This document shows positions 27,195 through 35,193 of a stretch of 64,000 nucleotides of DNA, in pieces. The stretch spans positions 3,004,783 to 3,068,782 of the forward strand of contig NZ_OY781925.1 in NCBI RefSeq assembly GCF_963677305.1, written 5' to 3'. Each line of letters begins with the position of its first letter. The first letter of the stretch is position 1. The stretch comes from an uncultured Holophaga sp. (lineage in GTDB: Bacteria; Acidobacteriota; Holophagae; Holophagales; Holophagaceae). A model generated the notes under the pieces. That model did not search any database. It was given only the letters and a program-made list of their open reading frames with translations, and was not told the origin of the DNA. The position numbers and the translations under genes were made by a program.

Positions 27195-27764
27195 ATGCCT
27201 GGAATCGGTCCGCCCGCCATGCCCACCAGATCTGCCACCAGCTCCCCTGACACGCCTGATCCCTCCGTCCAGGACCGGCTGCTGCAGGCGGGCCTCCAGT
27301 GCCTTGCGACCCTGGGCGGACACAAGGCCAGCGTGAAGCAGATCGCGACCCTGGCGGGGGTCAACCATGGCCTGGTCCACTATTACTTCGGCAGCAAGGA
27401 GGCCCTGATGGTCGCCCTCTTCAGGCGTATGGCCGAAGGCCAGCTCCGCGCCCTCTCCCGCATCAGGGATCCCCGGGGCCTCAAGCGCATGCTCTCCCAC
27501 TTCGCACTTCCCAACACCCGGCTGATCCTGGAGTTCGCTCTGCTGGCGCGGGAGATGCCCGAACTGCGGCAGGCGCTCCAGGTTCAGCTGCGCAAGCTGG
27601 CCAGGCTCTCTGCGGATCGCATGGCCCACGGCGACCTGCGGGACGGCTGGCTCCTGGTCTCCACGGTGGCGGGCCTGGCCCTGCACTTCCCGGAGATGGA
27701 TGAGATTGACATGGATTACATGGCCCAGCGCATCATGACCTGGATGAGGCCGGAACTGGCCTGA
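27195..27764 (+). CDS. TetR-family transcriptional regulator
   Basis: This is a 189-residue dimeric DNA-binding repressor type. The helix-turn-helix lies near residues 47-70 and reads ASVKQIATLAGVNHGLVHYYF followed by GSKEAL, a textbook TetR signature. The C-terminal ligand domain is short. Two ATGs are possible (27195 and 27219); neither has a strong ribosome-binding site. It is divergently placed from the HAD phosphatase gene with only 47 bases between starts, so that gene is a plausible target. A terminator follows. Confidence 0.9.
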   Translation: MPGIGPPAMPTRSATSSPDTPDPSVQDRLLQAGLQCLATLGGHKASVKQIATLAGVNHGLVHYYFGSKEALMVALFRRMAEGQLRALSRIRDPRGLKRMLSHFALPNTRLILEFALLAREMPELRQALQVQLRKLARLSADRMAHGDLRDGWLLVSTVAGLALHFPEMDEIDMDYMAQRIMTWMRPELA

Positions 27765-27845
27765 ACCCAGGCTTCGCCAGTGGGCAGGTGCTGACCGTAG
27801 CCATCAAGCGCACAGGCTCCAGGCAACCTGGGCAGAGGCCGACAG

Positions 27846-27872
27846 AGGGCGCGACCGGAGCCGCGCCCTTTT
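27846..27872 (+). terminator. Terminator after the TetR gene
   Basis: An 8-bp stem AGGGCGCG (27846-27853) pairs with CGCGCCCT (27862-27869), followed by TTT. It lies about 80 bases after the tetR stop and just before the convergent LPP20-type gene ends. Confidence 0.6.
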
Positions 27873-27886
27873 CAGTTCCGGATGGT

Positions 27887-28489
27887 TCAGCGGGAAGCGG
27901 CGATGGCGGCATCCAGCTTGTCGAGGGCATTCTCCAGGGAGACCTCCCCCTGGGCGATCTCGTTGCGGATCTCCTTCTGGGCCTGCTGCTGCATGACCCG
28001 CTCAAGGGTCTCCTTGCTCATCACCAGGTGGCAGTAGAGGCTGCCATCGCTGGGATCCAGCCACCACTCCCGGACCGTGGCCCCCTGGAGCTCCTGGTCT
28101 ACCAGGTTCCGGGTGACATTCTCGGTGACCCGCTGCATGACATCGCTCTTGAGGGGCTTGCCGTTCTTCGGGGAATTGGAGGTGGCCGTGGTCACCTGCT
28201 GGTTGAGCTGGCTGAACATGTTCTGGACCCGCACCTTCAGCTGCCCGGCCAGCCGGGTCCGGGCATCCGCGAGGGCCGTGGTACGCTGCATGGCCTTGTC
28301 CCCCATGGGGTTGGCCTGGGCGATACCCACATCCGCCAGCCCCTCGGGGATATTGGGGTTGTCCACCCAGGCTGGAGCGGACTTGGTCGGCGTGGTGGTG
28401 ACCGGGGTGGTCTGCGGAGCCTGGTCACCGCAGGCGACACCCAGGGCCAGGATGGTGAGGCAGGAAGCAAGGGCCAAACGGGACTTCAT
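27887..28489 (-). CDS. LPP20-family lipoprotein
   Basis: This 200-residue exported protein has a signal peptide ending ALGVACGDQ, so Cys at about residue 20 is a probable lipid-attachment site, although the -3 residue is not the usual Leu. A low-complexity Thr/Pro stretch follows, then a segment (about 38-170) with APAWVDNP, ALADARTRLAGQLKVRVQNM and VREWWLDPSDGSLYCHLVM, the pattern of the LPP20 domain. The function is unknown; LPP20 is named after a Helicobacter surface lipoprotein. The ATG at 28489 has AGGAGA upstream. A related protein is encoded divergently at 28711. Confidence 0.78.
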   Translation of the reverse strand: MKSRLALASCLTILALGVACGDQAPQTTPVTTTPTKSAPAWVDNPNIPEGLADVGIAQANPMGDKAMQRTTALADARTRLAGQLKVRVQNMFSQLNQQVTTATSNSPKNGKPLKSDVMQRVTENVTRNLVDQELQGATVREWWLDPSDGSLYCHLVMSKETLERVMQQQAQKEIRNEIAQGEVSLENALDKLDAAIAASR

Positions 28490-28710
28490 GGATTCTCCTG
28501 GGGCAAGGGGATTGGGGATCGCGGCACCCAAGGGCCCGCGCAGGACATGGGGGAATGCCCCGCCAGTCTATACCGCCACCGGAGGCCCGGCAACCCGGCC
28601 TTCCCTGGTGTATTTCCGGCATCCCATAACCATGTCACCGCCTCCTGGCTGGCCCGCCGAGGGGGTGATACGCTGACCCCACTCGACACCCCCTCCAGAG
28701 GAGCCCTTGC

Positions 28711-29763
28711 ATGAAGAAGCTCGCACTCGCCCTGTGTGTCCCCGGCGTGGTCATGGCCCAGGGCCTCATCCAGCCCATCTGGGTCCAGACCCTGCCCTCT
28801 GCACCGGGACGGGTCTACGCCATGGGGCTCGCCCCGGTGACCACCGGAGACGCCCAGGCGGTGCGGCAGGCCACCCAGAACGCCAGGGTCGAGGTCATCT
28901 CCCGGCTCCGCAGCTCGGTCAAGGGGAGCACCAGCCTCTCCTCCCACGCCGAGGTCCAGCGCCAGGGAGGGCAGAAGGCCACCGGGAGCTCCACCCAGAT
29001 TCTGGACCAGTCCTCCACCATCCAGACCCAGGCCGTGGAACTGCCGGGACTGGCGGTCGAGGAGACCTGGGTTGACCGGAAGGGGTCCACGGCCTACGCG
29101 CTGGCCTACCTGGATGTTCCGGCAGCGGAAGGGGAGCTGCGCAACCGCTTCGAGTCCCTGCGCCACGACCTGGCCCTGGACTCAGGGACCTCAGGCGCTC
29201 CCAGGGAGCGCCTGAAGCGCCTCCAGGCCCTTCGGTCCGCGCAGGCGGAGATGGACAGGCTCGATGACCTGGCCGGGCTCATTTCCGCGGGGGGTGGGGA
29301 CCCCTCTCTGCGGCGCAGCGTCCGGGACCAGAAGCTGGCGGTGGACCGCCTGCTGGACCGCCTCCGCAACTCCCTCACCCTATGCATCGCCGGCGACAGG
29401 GACCTGGGCACGGGAGGGGACATCGCCAACCTCGTCCGCAATGCGGTCCTCAAGCAGGGCCTGGGCTGGCAGGAGCGCAGCGCCGAGTTCACCCTCAAGC
29501 TCCGCTTCCAGGGGAACCGCCAGGGCTGGGACATCCACCGGCGCCGCTGGTGGGAGTACAGCCGCACGGCGGACTTCGTGGTGGCCCGGGGCGTCCTGGA
29601 GATCACCCTCCTGGACCAGGCCGGCACCGAATACGAGTCCACGGTCATCGAAGCCAAGGGGGTCGGCACCAGCGAATTCCAGGCCGACCAGCGACTCCTC
29701 AAGGACTACAAGGACAAACTGGAGGAAACCCTGGGGGAGTGGCTCGCCGAACTGGTGCGCTGA
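28711..29763 (+). CDS. Exported LPP20-like protein
   Basis: This 350-residue protein has a short Sec signal peptide (MKKLALALCVPGVVMAQG). An LPP20-like domain (about 20-150) follows, with QATQNARVEVISRLRSSVKG and ELPGLAVEETWVDRKGSTAYAL, echoing the divergent lipoprotein. The C-terminal half (about 170-350) has alternating strands (EFTLKLRFQGNRQGWDIHRR) and an amphipathic last helix; I do not recognise it. GAGGAG precedes the ATG. Roughly 220 bases separate the two divergent genes, enough for two promoters. Confidence 0.7.
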   Translation: MKKLALALCVPGVVMAQGLIQPIWVQTLPSAPGRVYAMGLAPVTTGDAQAVRQATQNARVEVISRLRSSVKGSTSLSSHAEVQRQGGQKATGSSTQILDQSSTIQTQAVELPGLAVEETWVDRKGSTAYALAYLDVPAAEGELRNRFESLRHDLALDSGTSGAPRERLKRLQALRSAQAEMDRLDDLAGLISAGGGDPSLRRSVRDQKLAVDRLLDRLRNSLTLCIAGDRDLGTGGDIANLVRNAVLKQGLGWQERSAEFTLKLRFQGNRQGWDIHRRRWWEYSRTADFVVARGVLEITLLDQAGTEYESTVIEAKGVGTSEFQADQRLLKDYKDKLEETLGEWLAELVR

Positions 29764-29772
29764 ACCACGCAA

Positions 29773-29794
29773 GAGGGCCCCGCATGGGGCCCTC
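29773..29794. terminator. Hairpin between convergent genes (possible terminator)
   Basis: A perfect 9-bp stem GAGGGCCCC (29773-29781) pairs with GGGGCCCTC (29786-29794) around GCAT. It sits between the convergent LPP20-like and ackA genes. Neither side has a convincing T-run, so termination strength is uncertain. Confidence 0.5.
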
Positions 29795-29817
29795 GCAGAA
29801 TGGATGCCACCTCCGGA

Positions 29818-31059
29818 CTATGCGCGGCAGCACTTCTCCGCATGGCAGGGGAAGAGAATGTCATAGGCGTCCATGGCGATCTGGAGCTCCTCGTTGGTGG
29901 GCACCACAAGAATGGTGGTCCGGGAGAAGTTGTGGCTCACGATGCCCTGCTGGCCGCCGACATGGCTGTTCAGGTTGTAGTCCATGACGATGCCCAGGTG
30001 CTCCAGGCGGCGGCAGATGCGGGCGCGCATCTTCGCCCCCCACTGACCGATGCCCCCGGTGAAGATGAGGCCGTCCACCTTGACCAGCTCAGCGGCGTAG
30101 GCGCCGATGTACTTGCGGATCTTGTGGGCGTAGACCTCCAGGGTCTCCTCGGCGTGGGCGTCCCCTTCGGAGGCTGCCTTCTCCACATCCCTCAGATCGT
30201 TGGAGATGCCGGAAAGCCCCAGCATGCCGCTCTTCTTGTTGAGGATGCTGTTGAGGTCCTTCATGGAGTAGCCACGCTCCTCCAGGTAGGCCAGGATGGC
30301 GGGATCGATGTCGCCGCTGCGGGTGCCCATCATCACGCCTTCCAGGGGGGTGAAGCCCATGGAGGTGTCGATGGAGTGGCCGTTCTCGATGGCGGTGATG
30401 GAGGCACCATTGCCCAGGTGGCAGGTGATCAGGTTGGTGTTCTCGGACACCCGCTTCATGAGACCCAGCGCCTTGCCTGCGACAAAGCGGTGGCTGGTGC
30501 CGTGGAAGCCGTAACGGCGGATGCGGTACTTGTCGTAGAACTCGCGGGGCAGACCATAGAGATAGGCTGCGGGGGGCATGGTCTGGTGGAAGGCGGTGTC
30601 GAAGACCGCCACCTGGCTGACCTTGGGCATCAGCTTGCCGACTTCCTCGATGCCGGTGATGTTGGCGGGGTTGTGCAGGGGGGCCAGCTCGATGTTCTCG
30701 CGGATGGCAGCCATGACAGCGTCGTCGATGGCCACGGAGCAGGCGAACTTCTCGCCGCCGTGCACCACGCGGTGCCCCACCCCCTGGATGTCGGCGAGGC
30801 TCTCGACGATGCCGTTGGAGGGATCCTGAAGGGCCTGGGCCACCAGCTTCAGGGCAGCGTTGTGATCAGGGATGGGCTCCTCGATGCGGATCTCTCCACG
30901 GGGAGAAGTCTGGGCCAGGAAGCCGGTGCAGTCGCCGATGCGCTCCACCAGCCCCTTGCCCAGGCTCTTCTGCTCGGGCATCTGGAAGACTTCATACTTC
31001 AGCGAGGAGCTGCCGCAGTTGATGACGAGGATGATCTTTTCAGCTGGGTTCGGGGTCAT
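29818..31059 (-). CDS. ackA: Acetate kinase
   Basis: AckA interconverts acetyl phosphate plus ADP with acetate plus ATP, giving substrate-level ATP during acetate formation or activating acetate. The 413-residue ASKHA-fold protein has LVINCGSSSLKYEVF at the start, GHRVVHGGEKF, the signature TSMGFTPLEGVMMGTRSGD, and the late FTGGIGQWG. Length is normal. The ATG at 31059 is preferred over a TTG three codons upstream. No phosphotransacetylase gene is adjacent, which is unusual. A 15-bp palindrome lies in its leader. Confidence 0.95.
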   Translation of the reverse strand: MTPNPAEKIILVINCGSSSLKYEVFQMPEQKSLGKGLVERIGDCTGFLAQTSPRGEIRIEEPIPDHNAALKLVAQALQDPSNGIVESLADIQGVGHRVVHGGEKFACSVAIDDAVMAAIRENIELAPLHNPANITGIEEVGKLMPKVSQVAVFDTAFHQTMPPAAYLYGLPREFYDKYRIRRYGFHGTSHRFVAGKALGLMKRVSENTNLITCHLGNGASITAIENGHSIDTSMGFTPLEGVMMGTRSGDIDPAILAYLEERGYSMKDLNSILNKKSGMLGLSGISNDLRDVEKAASEGDAHAEETLEVYAHKIRKYIGAYAAELVKVDGLIFTGGIGQWGAKMRARICRRLEHLGIVMDYNLNSHVGGQQGIVSHNFSRTTILVVPTNEELQIAMDAYDILFPCHAEKCCRA

Positions 31060-31517
31060 GGTTCTCAACCTGGTTATGAGGCGGGTGCAGCACCCGGGGA
31101 GAGTTGGAAAAGGGAGTTTGAATGCAAATTTTCAATCAGCAAAGACAAGTTCATCGCCCACCTTTCCCCTGCCCTGGAGGGGGAGGAGGCAGGGTCATCC
31201 ACAGGCGACTTGAGCAGGCATAATCTTCAGCATTTCCGGCACACTATGCATCCCTGGCCACCCCTTCCCCAGGCGACATCGCCCCCCGGACAAGGGTCCG
31301 GTCCGGAGCCCCAGGGGCTCCCATTGAGCCCCTGGTAATCAGGAACCTCAATCCTAAAAGACCCGATCATACTAGCAGGGGATGCAACCCGGATTCCGGC
31401 TTTTTTCCCCTGGATATGGAATTCAGCTATCAAAAAAATCACGTTTTGGTCATACCAGTTCCCATGACAGTCACCCCTGACGCACCGCCCCACCTCCTAT
31501 CGTCCGGAAATCCCCCC
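31060..31517. other. Long intergenic region between ackA and the Dnmt2 homologue
   Basis: About 450 bases between divergent genes show no convincing gene. Structures seen are the ackA palindrome (31082-31096), a TTGAA/TTCAA inverted repeat (31118-31135), and a perfect 10-bp hairpin CCAGGGGCTC with GAGCCCCTGG (31311-31320, 31326-31335). The part from about 31340 to 31460 is clearly more AT-rich than its surroundings and probably holds the promoter of the methyltransferase gene. I could not place a clear -35/-10 pair. Confidence 0.5.
31082..31096 (-). promoter_or_regulatory. 15-bp perfect palindrome upstream of ackA
   Basis: CGGGTGC (31082-31088), one central base, then GCACCCG (31090-31096). 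It ends 23 bases before the ackA ATG. It could be an operator or a tiny RNA hairpin; no regulator can be named. Confidence 0.35.
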
Positions 31518-32387
31518 GTGCTGAGAGCCATCGAGTTCTTCTCCGGCATCGGCGGGTGGCGCTGTGCCATGGGGGCACAGGGAAGGGTCCTGCGGGCCTA
31601 TGACATCAGCCCCGCGGCCAATGACACCTACGCCCTCAACCATGGCGAGCGCCCCCTGGACCGGGAGATCGCAAGTCTCGCAGCCGGTGACCTCCGGCCC
31701 CTGGCAGCCGACACCTGGCTCATGAGCCCCCCCTGCCAGCCCTTCTGCAGGATGGGGAGCCACCAGGACCTGGAGGACCGGCGCTCGGCGGGCTTCCTCA
31801 GGCTCATGGAGCTGATCCGGGAGTGCCCTCCCCGGCATCTGCTGCTGGAGAACGTCGTGGGCTTCCCAGGTTCGGAGGCCCACAGCCTCCTGCTCTCCCG
31901 TCTGCGGGAGGCCGGCATGGCGTGGCGGGAGCTCCAGCTCTGCCCCACCCGCTTCGGGATTCCCAACCTGCGCCCCAGGGTCTACCTCGTCGCCAGCCGC
32001 AACCCCATCCGGGACGCGGCCCCGCCTCACCTGGAGCCGGGCCCCCTCTCGGACTTCCTGGACCCGGTTGCGGACCCGGACACCGTCCTCGATCCGGACC
32101 CCTTGGCTCGCCATGGTCCCGGTCTCGCCCTGGTGACCCCGGAATCCCGCTGCTCGGCCTGCTTCATCGGCGGCTACGGAAAACGCTTCGTGGGAAGCGG
32201 CGCCTTCCTGAAGACCCAGGAGGGCGTCCGACGTTTCTCCCCCGGAGAGGTCGCCCGTCTCATGGGGCTGCCACCGGACTTCCGCTTCCCGGAGCACCTC
32301 CCCCGGGTGAAGCGCTACAAGCTCCTGGGCAATGGGCTCAGCATCCCGGTCACCCGCTGGCTCTTCACTCTCCTGTCTCCTTGCTGA
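31518..32387 (+). CDS. Dnmt2/TRDMT1-type cytosine-C5 methyltransferase (probable tRNA C38 methyltransferase)
   Basis: This SAM-dependent cytosine-C5 methyltransferase has about 289 residues. Its motifs are FFSGIGG (I), MSPPCQPF with catalytic Cys73 (IV), LLENVVGF (VI), RPRVYLVA (VIII) and LLGNGLSIPV (X). It resembles Dnmt2 rather than DNA methylases. PPCQPFCRMG with a following D-x-R-S-x-x-F, the CF-x3-YGKRFVGSGAFL segment (like the Dnmt2 CFT-x-YG block), and a short target-recognition region all match. Dnmt2 enzymes methylate C38 of tRNA-Asp, and a Geobacter homologue prefers tRNA-Glu. No restriction enzyme is nearby. The GTG at 31518 gives a Dnmt2-like N terminus; ATGs at 31416 and 31464 are possible. 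The 3' end overlaps ftsW convergently. Confidence 0.75.
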   Translation: MLRAIEFFSGIGGWRCAMGAQGRVLRAYDISPAANDTYALNHGERPLDREIASLAAGDLRPLAADTWLMSPPCQPFCRMGSHQDLEDRRSAGFLRLMELIRECPPRHLLLENVVGFPGSEAHSLLLSRLREAGMAWRELQLCPTRFGIPNLRPRVYLVASRNPIRDAAPPHLEPGPLSDFLDPVADPDTVLDPDPLARHGPGLALVTPESRCSACFIGGYGKRFVGSGAFLKTQEGVRRFSPGEVARLMGLPPDFRFPEHLPRVKRYKLLGNGLSIPVTRWLFTLLSPC

Positions 32388-33477
32388 TGGAGAGGAGCAG
32401 CCCCAGGGAGGCCAGGGAGGCGATGAGACTCGAACTCCCGTAGCTGATGAAGGGCAAGGGGATGCCCTTGTTCGGGGCGATGCTGAGCACCACGCTCATG
32501 TTCATGAGGGCCTGGACCACCAGCAGCAGGGTGAAACCCATGGCACAGAGGCGCAGAAAGGCATCGCGACAGCGGCGGGCGATCCGGTAGCCCCGGATGA
32601 GGATGGCCAGGAAGAGCACCACGACCAGGAGGGAACCCACCATCCCAGCCTCCTCGCCGATGACAGCATAGATGAAGTCGGTGTGGGCCTCGGGCAGAAA
32701 GAAGAGCTTCTGCCTTCCGGCCCCCAGCCCGACCCCGAAGAGACCGCCGTTCCCCACGGCCACGAGGCTCTGGAGGGCCTGATGCCCTTTGCCCAGAGGG
32801 TCGGCCTCCGGGTTGAGGAAGCTGGTGACCCGGGCGAGACGGTAGGGAGAGGTCACCACGAAGAGGGTGCCCACCACGATGAGGATGGGGACGGCGATGG
32901 CGAAGATCCAGCGGGGCGCCCCCCCCAGAAAGACCAGGAGCATGACCACGAAGACGATCAGGAAGGTGGTGCCGAAGTCCGGCTCCTTCAGGATCAGCCC
33001 CAGGGGCACGATGAGGATGCCCATGAGGGTCACCAACTTGGGGATGGTGTCCTTGTGGTTGCCCCAGGCCTCCCGGTTCTTGACCATCCACCAGGAGGCG
33101 ATGAGGACCGCCAGGGGCTTGAAGAGCTCGGAGGGCTGGAGGCTCTGCCCCAGGATCCTCACCCAGCGGTGGGCATGGTTGATGGCCGGAAAGGCGAAGA
33201 CCGCCAGCAGGCCGAGGATGGAGACGATGTAGAGGACCAGGAGCACCTTGGGCCGCTCCCGGAGCTCCGAGAGGTCCACTTGGCTCAGGGCCAGCATGAG
33301 GGCCAAGCCGATGAAGCCCCCCACCAGCTGGCGGGCGAGGAAGGCCGTCGCCGCCGAGTTGGCCTGGGAGGCCTTGATGGCCGAGGCGGAGTAGATCCAG
33401 ACCATCCCGATCGTCACCAGCATGAGGGCGAAGAAGAGGAGGAGACGGTCGATGGGACGGCGGACGTCAGGAGACAT
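32365..33477 (-). CDS. ftsW: FtsW/RodA-family peptidoglycan glycosyltransferase
   Basis: This SEDS-family inner-membrane protein of 370 residues polymerises lipid II glycans during division or elongation. It has about ten membrane segments. Family features include SASAIKA after the first helix, HRWVRILGQSLQPSE with the SEDS Gln-Pro-Ser-Glu, EAHTDFIYAVIGEEAG (catalytic-region Asp), and the closing GIPLPFISYGSSSL. These point to FtsW/SpoVE more than RodA, but no mur or fts genes flank it. The ATG at 33477 was chosen over a GTG at 33489. It lies 21 bases downstream of a tRNA gene on the same strand. Confidence 0.85.
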   Translation of the reverse strand: MSPDVRRPIDRLLLFFALMLVTIGMVWIYSASAIKASQANSAATAFLARQLVGGFIGLALMLALSQVDLSELRERPKVLLVLYIVSILGLLAVFAFPAINHAHRWVRILGQSLQPSELFKPLAVLIASWWMVKNREAWGNHKDTIPKLVTLMGILIVPLGLILKEPDFGTTFLIVFVVMLLVFLGGAPRWIFAIAVPILIVVGTLFVVTSPYRLARVTSFLNPEADPLGKGHQALQSLVAVGNGGLFGVGLGAGRQKLFFLPEAHTDFIYAVIGEEAGMVGSLLVVVLFLAILIRGYRIARRCRDAFLRLCAMGFTLLLVVQALMNMSVVLSIAPNKGIPLPFISYGSSSLIASLASLGLLLSISKETGE

Positions 33478-33498
33478 TGATGGATCCACTCTCGATCA

Positions 33499-33575
33499 TG
33501 GTGCGCCCAGCAGGACTCGAACCTGCGACCTACGGCTTAGAAGGCCGTTGCTCTATCCGGCTGAGCTATGGGCGC
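33499..33575 (-). tRNA. tRNA-Arg (anticodon UCU)
   Basis: The - strand reads as a full cloverleaf. The acceptor stem GCGCCCA pairs with TGGGCGC. The D arm has AGCTCAGCCGGATAGAGC. The anticodon loop CTTCTAA gives anticodon TCT. The T arm is GCAGGTTCGAGTCCTGC. The discriminator A and an encoded CCA are included in the 77 bases. It reads AGA/AGG-type arginine codons, rare in this GC-rich genome. It is flanked on the same strand by the ArnD-like gene and ftsW. Confidence 0.97.
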
Positions 33576-33598
33576 CTGGAGCTTCATTCTTGCACGGA

Positions 33599-34489
33599 TC
33601 AGGGGCCGAAGCTCACCCAGCCGGCCCGGCCTGGGATCTCCCGGCGGGTGATGGGGGCAGAGGGAGGTCCCCAGGACAGAAGCCCGGGAAGCCTGTCAGC
33701 CACCGTCTGAACCCGGATCCCCCGCTCAGCCACCCCCTCCAGGAAGGTGTCGAAGACGCCGCTCAGGGCACCGCCCTCCACCTCGGTATGGAGGGCGAAG
33801 ATGTTCAGGGCATCCTCCCGGACCATCCCCAGGATCTCCGTCATGGCGTCCGAGGCGTTCCGCCCCTCCAGCCCCAGCAGCTCATCAAGGGTGGGCAGGG
33901 TGGTGGGGACCTGGAGGGTCCCCAGGGTCCGTCCCCCCACCTCGGGGAAGAAGGCCCTGCTCCCCCGGCAGTCCCCGGCGTAGGCCAGACCATAGGCCTC
34001 CTGGAGCTCCAGGGTCGTGTCATTGCAGCGCCAGGCGGGGCTCACGGCCCCCCGGGCGGGACAGCCGAAGACCTCCTCGAAGGCGGTGTGGGCCGACTCG
34101 AACCACTCTCCAAGCCAGCGACGGGACTTCCGGTCCAGCAGGTCGTGATACTGCACATGATCCCAGGCATGGATGGCCACCTCGTGACCCGCCTCCCGGA
34201 CACTCCGCATCTGGGCGGCAGCCCGCCGGTAGATGATGGGCGCCGGGAGCAGCACCCCGTACATCATGGTCCGCCAGGTGTAGAGCTGTCCGGCCTTGGT
34301 CCGGCGCATCTTCTGGAGGAAGCCCGGCCGGAAGATCCTCCGGATGGCCTTGCCCGAGCTGTCGGGCCCCAGGGAGAAGTAGAAACTCGCCTGCATACCG
34401 TGCCGGTCCAGCATGCGGAGCAGGTTCGGGATCCCCTGGAGGGTCCCGTCCAGGGTGTCCACATCCACCCGAAGGGAGAGGGTCTTCAT
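33599..34489 (-). CDS. ArnD-like polysaccharide deacetylase family protein
   Basis: This 296-residue NodB-fold protein resembles ArnD, which deformylates undecaprenyl-phosphate-4-formamido-arabinose during lipid A modification. Matches to E. coli ArnD as I remember it include LRVDVDTLDGT, QASFYFSLGPDSSG, LHAWDH-like IHAWDHVQYH, AGDCRGSRAFFP, QVPTTLPTLDE, and HTEVEGG near the end. Metal-binding Asp and His residues appear intact. No signal peptide is visible. No arnA, arnB, arnC or arnT gene is near, only ugd 11 kb away, so the true substrate may differ. Its ATG overlaps the PilZ-gene stop by four bases. Confidence 0.7.
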   Translation of the reverse strand: MKTLSLRVDVDTLDGTLQGIPNLLRMLDRHGMQASFYFSLGPDSSGKAIRRIFRPGFLQKMRRTKAGQLYTWRTMMYGVLLPAPIIYRRAAAQMRSVREAGHEVAIHAWDHVQYHDLLDRKSRRWLGEWFESAHTAFEEVFGCPARGAVSPAWRCNDTTLELQEAYGLAYAGDCRGSRAFFPEVGGRTLGTLQVPTTLPTLDELLGLEGRNASDAMTEILGMVREDALNIFALHTEVEGGALSGVFDTFLEGVAERGIRVQTVADRLPGLLSWGPPSAPITRREIPGRAGWVSFGP

Positions 34490-35184
34490 CGGTCTCCCGG
34501 ATTCCGGAGCATCTCGGACATGAGGGTACGCTTGGCCTGGATGAAGCGCCGCATGCCCTCGCGGGAGGCGCCCGTGTAGTCGCCCAGGACCACCCCCACC
34601 CTGAGCGGCAGGTTGTCCCCCTCCAGGATCTCCATGTGGCGGACCTCCCCGTTGATTTCAAAGGGGATGTTTCCGGGCAGGACGGCCTGGACCGAGAGAT
34701 GGGCCCGCAGCACCAGAGGGAAGGACTGGGCGAAGCCCAGACCGATGCCCGTCTCGGAGAGGTTCAGGAGCTTGGCCTCGCAGATCTGCCCCCCGACATC
34801 CACCTGGGCGTCCAGCGCCGGCAGCCCGGGCGAGGCCACCTTGAGGTCCTCCCGGCGGTGGCACTCCAGAATCTCGGTGGGCCAGGTCACCCGCACCAGA
34901 GGGCCCGCCTCCTCAGGAGCCGAGACCAGCTCCATCATGCTGGTGCGCAGGGCGACCGCCTCCGTCTCCAGGAGAAGGGAGAGGGTCAGCACCGAGCCGA
35001 CAGGAGGGTGCTGATCCCGACGCTTCGCCCCCCGGAAGAGCACGGACCGGCCCTGATCGATCGAGATGAGCTGCAAGTCGCCGAGCATCCGCAGACTCCC
35101 GGACTCCCTGAGGCTGGCGGGGGCGGAGAGGCTCGCGCCCCTCTCAAGCAGGGCGTCCAGTTCCGGATTCTGCATGGGTTCCAT
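34486..35184 (-). CDS. PilZ-domain protein (YcgR-like layout)
   Basis: The 232-residue protein has an N-terminal YcgR-N-like barrel (about 30-105) and a C-terminal PilZ domain (about 108-215), which in the family binds cyclic di-GMP. The first binding motif is HRREDLKV, where the second Arg of RxxxR is Lys. The second motif, LNLSETGIGLGF, keeps the N-x-S-x-x-G form. GAGG lies six bases before the ATG at 35184; an adjacent ATG at 35187 is equally in frame. It overlaps the ArnD-like gene, suggesting that a cyclic di-GMP input is tied to envelope polysaccharide or lipid chemistry. Confidence 0.75.
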   Translation of the reverse strand: MEPMQNPELDALLERGASLSAPASLRESGSLRMLGDLQLISIDQGRSVLFRGAKRRDQHPPVGSVLTLSLLLETEAVALRTSMMELVSAPEEAGPLVRVTWPTEILECHRREDLKVASPGLPALDAQVDVGGQICEAKLLNLSETGIGLGFAQSFPLVLRAHLSVQAVLPGNIPFEINGEVRHMEILEGDNLPLRVGVVLGDYTGASREGMRRFIQAKRTLMSEMLRNPGDR

Positions 35185-35193
35185 CATGGTCCT

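Noticed and set aside
31518..32387. Reading the methyltransferase as part of a restriction-modification system
   Set aside because: No endonuclease, specificity or very-short-patch repair gene lies nearby, and the sequence blocks fit Dnmt2 better.
29800..33480. Long + strand frames opposite ackA and ftsW
   Set aside because: Shadow frames of strongly supported families; the codon pattern fits the - strand genes.
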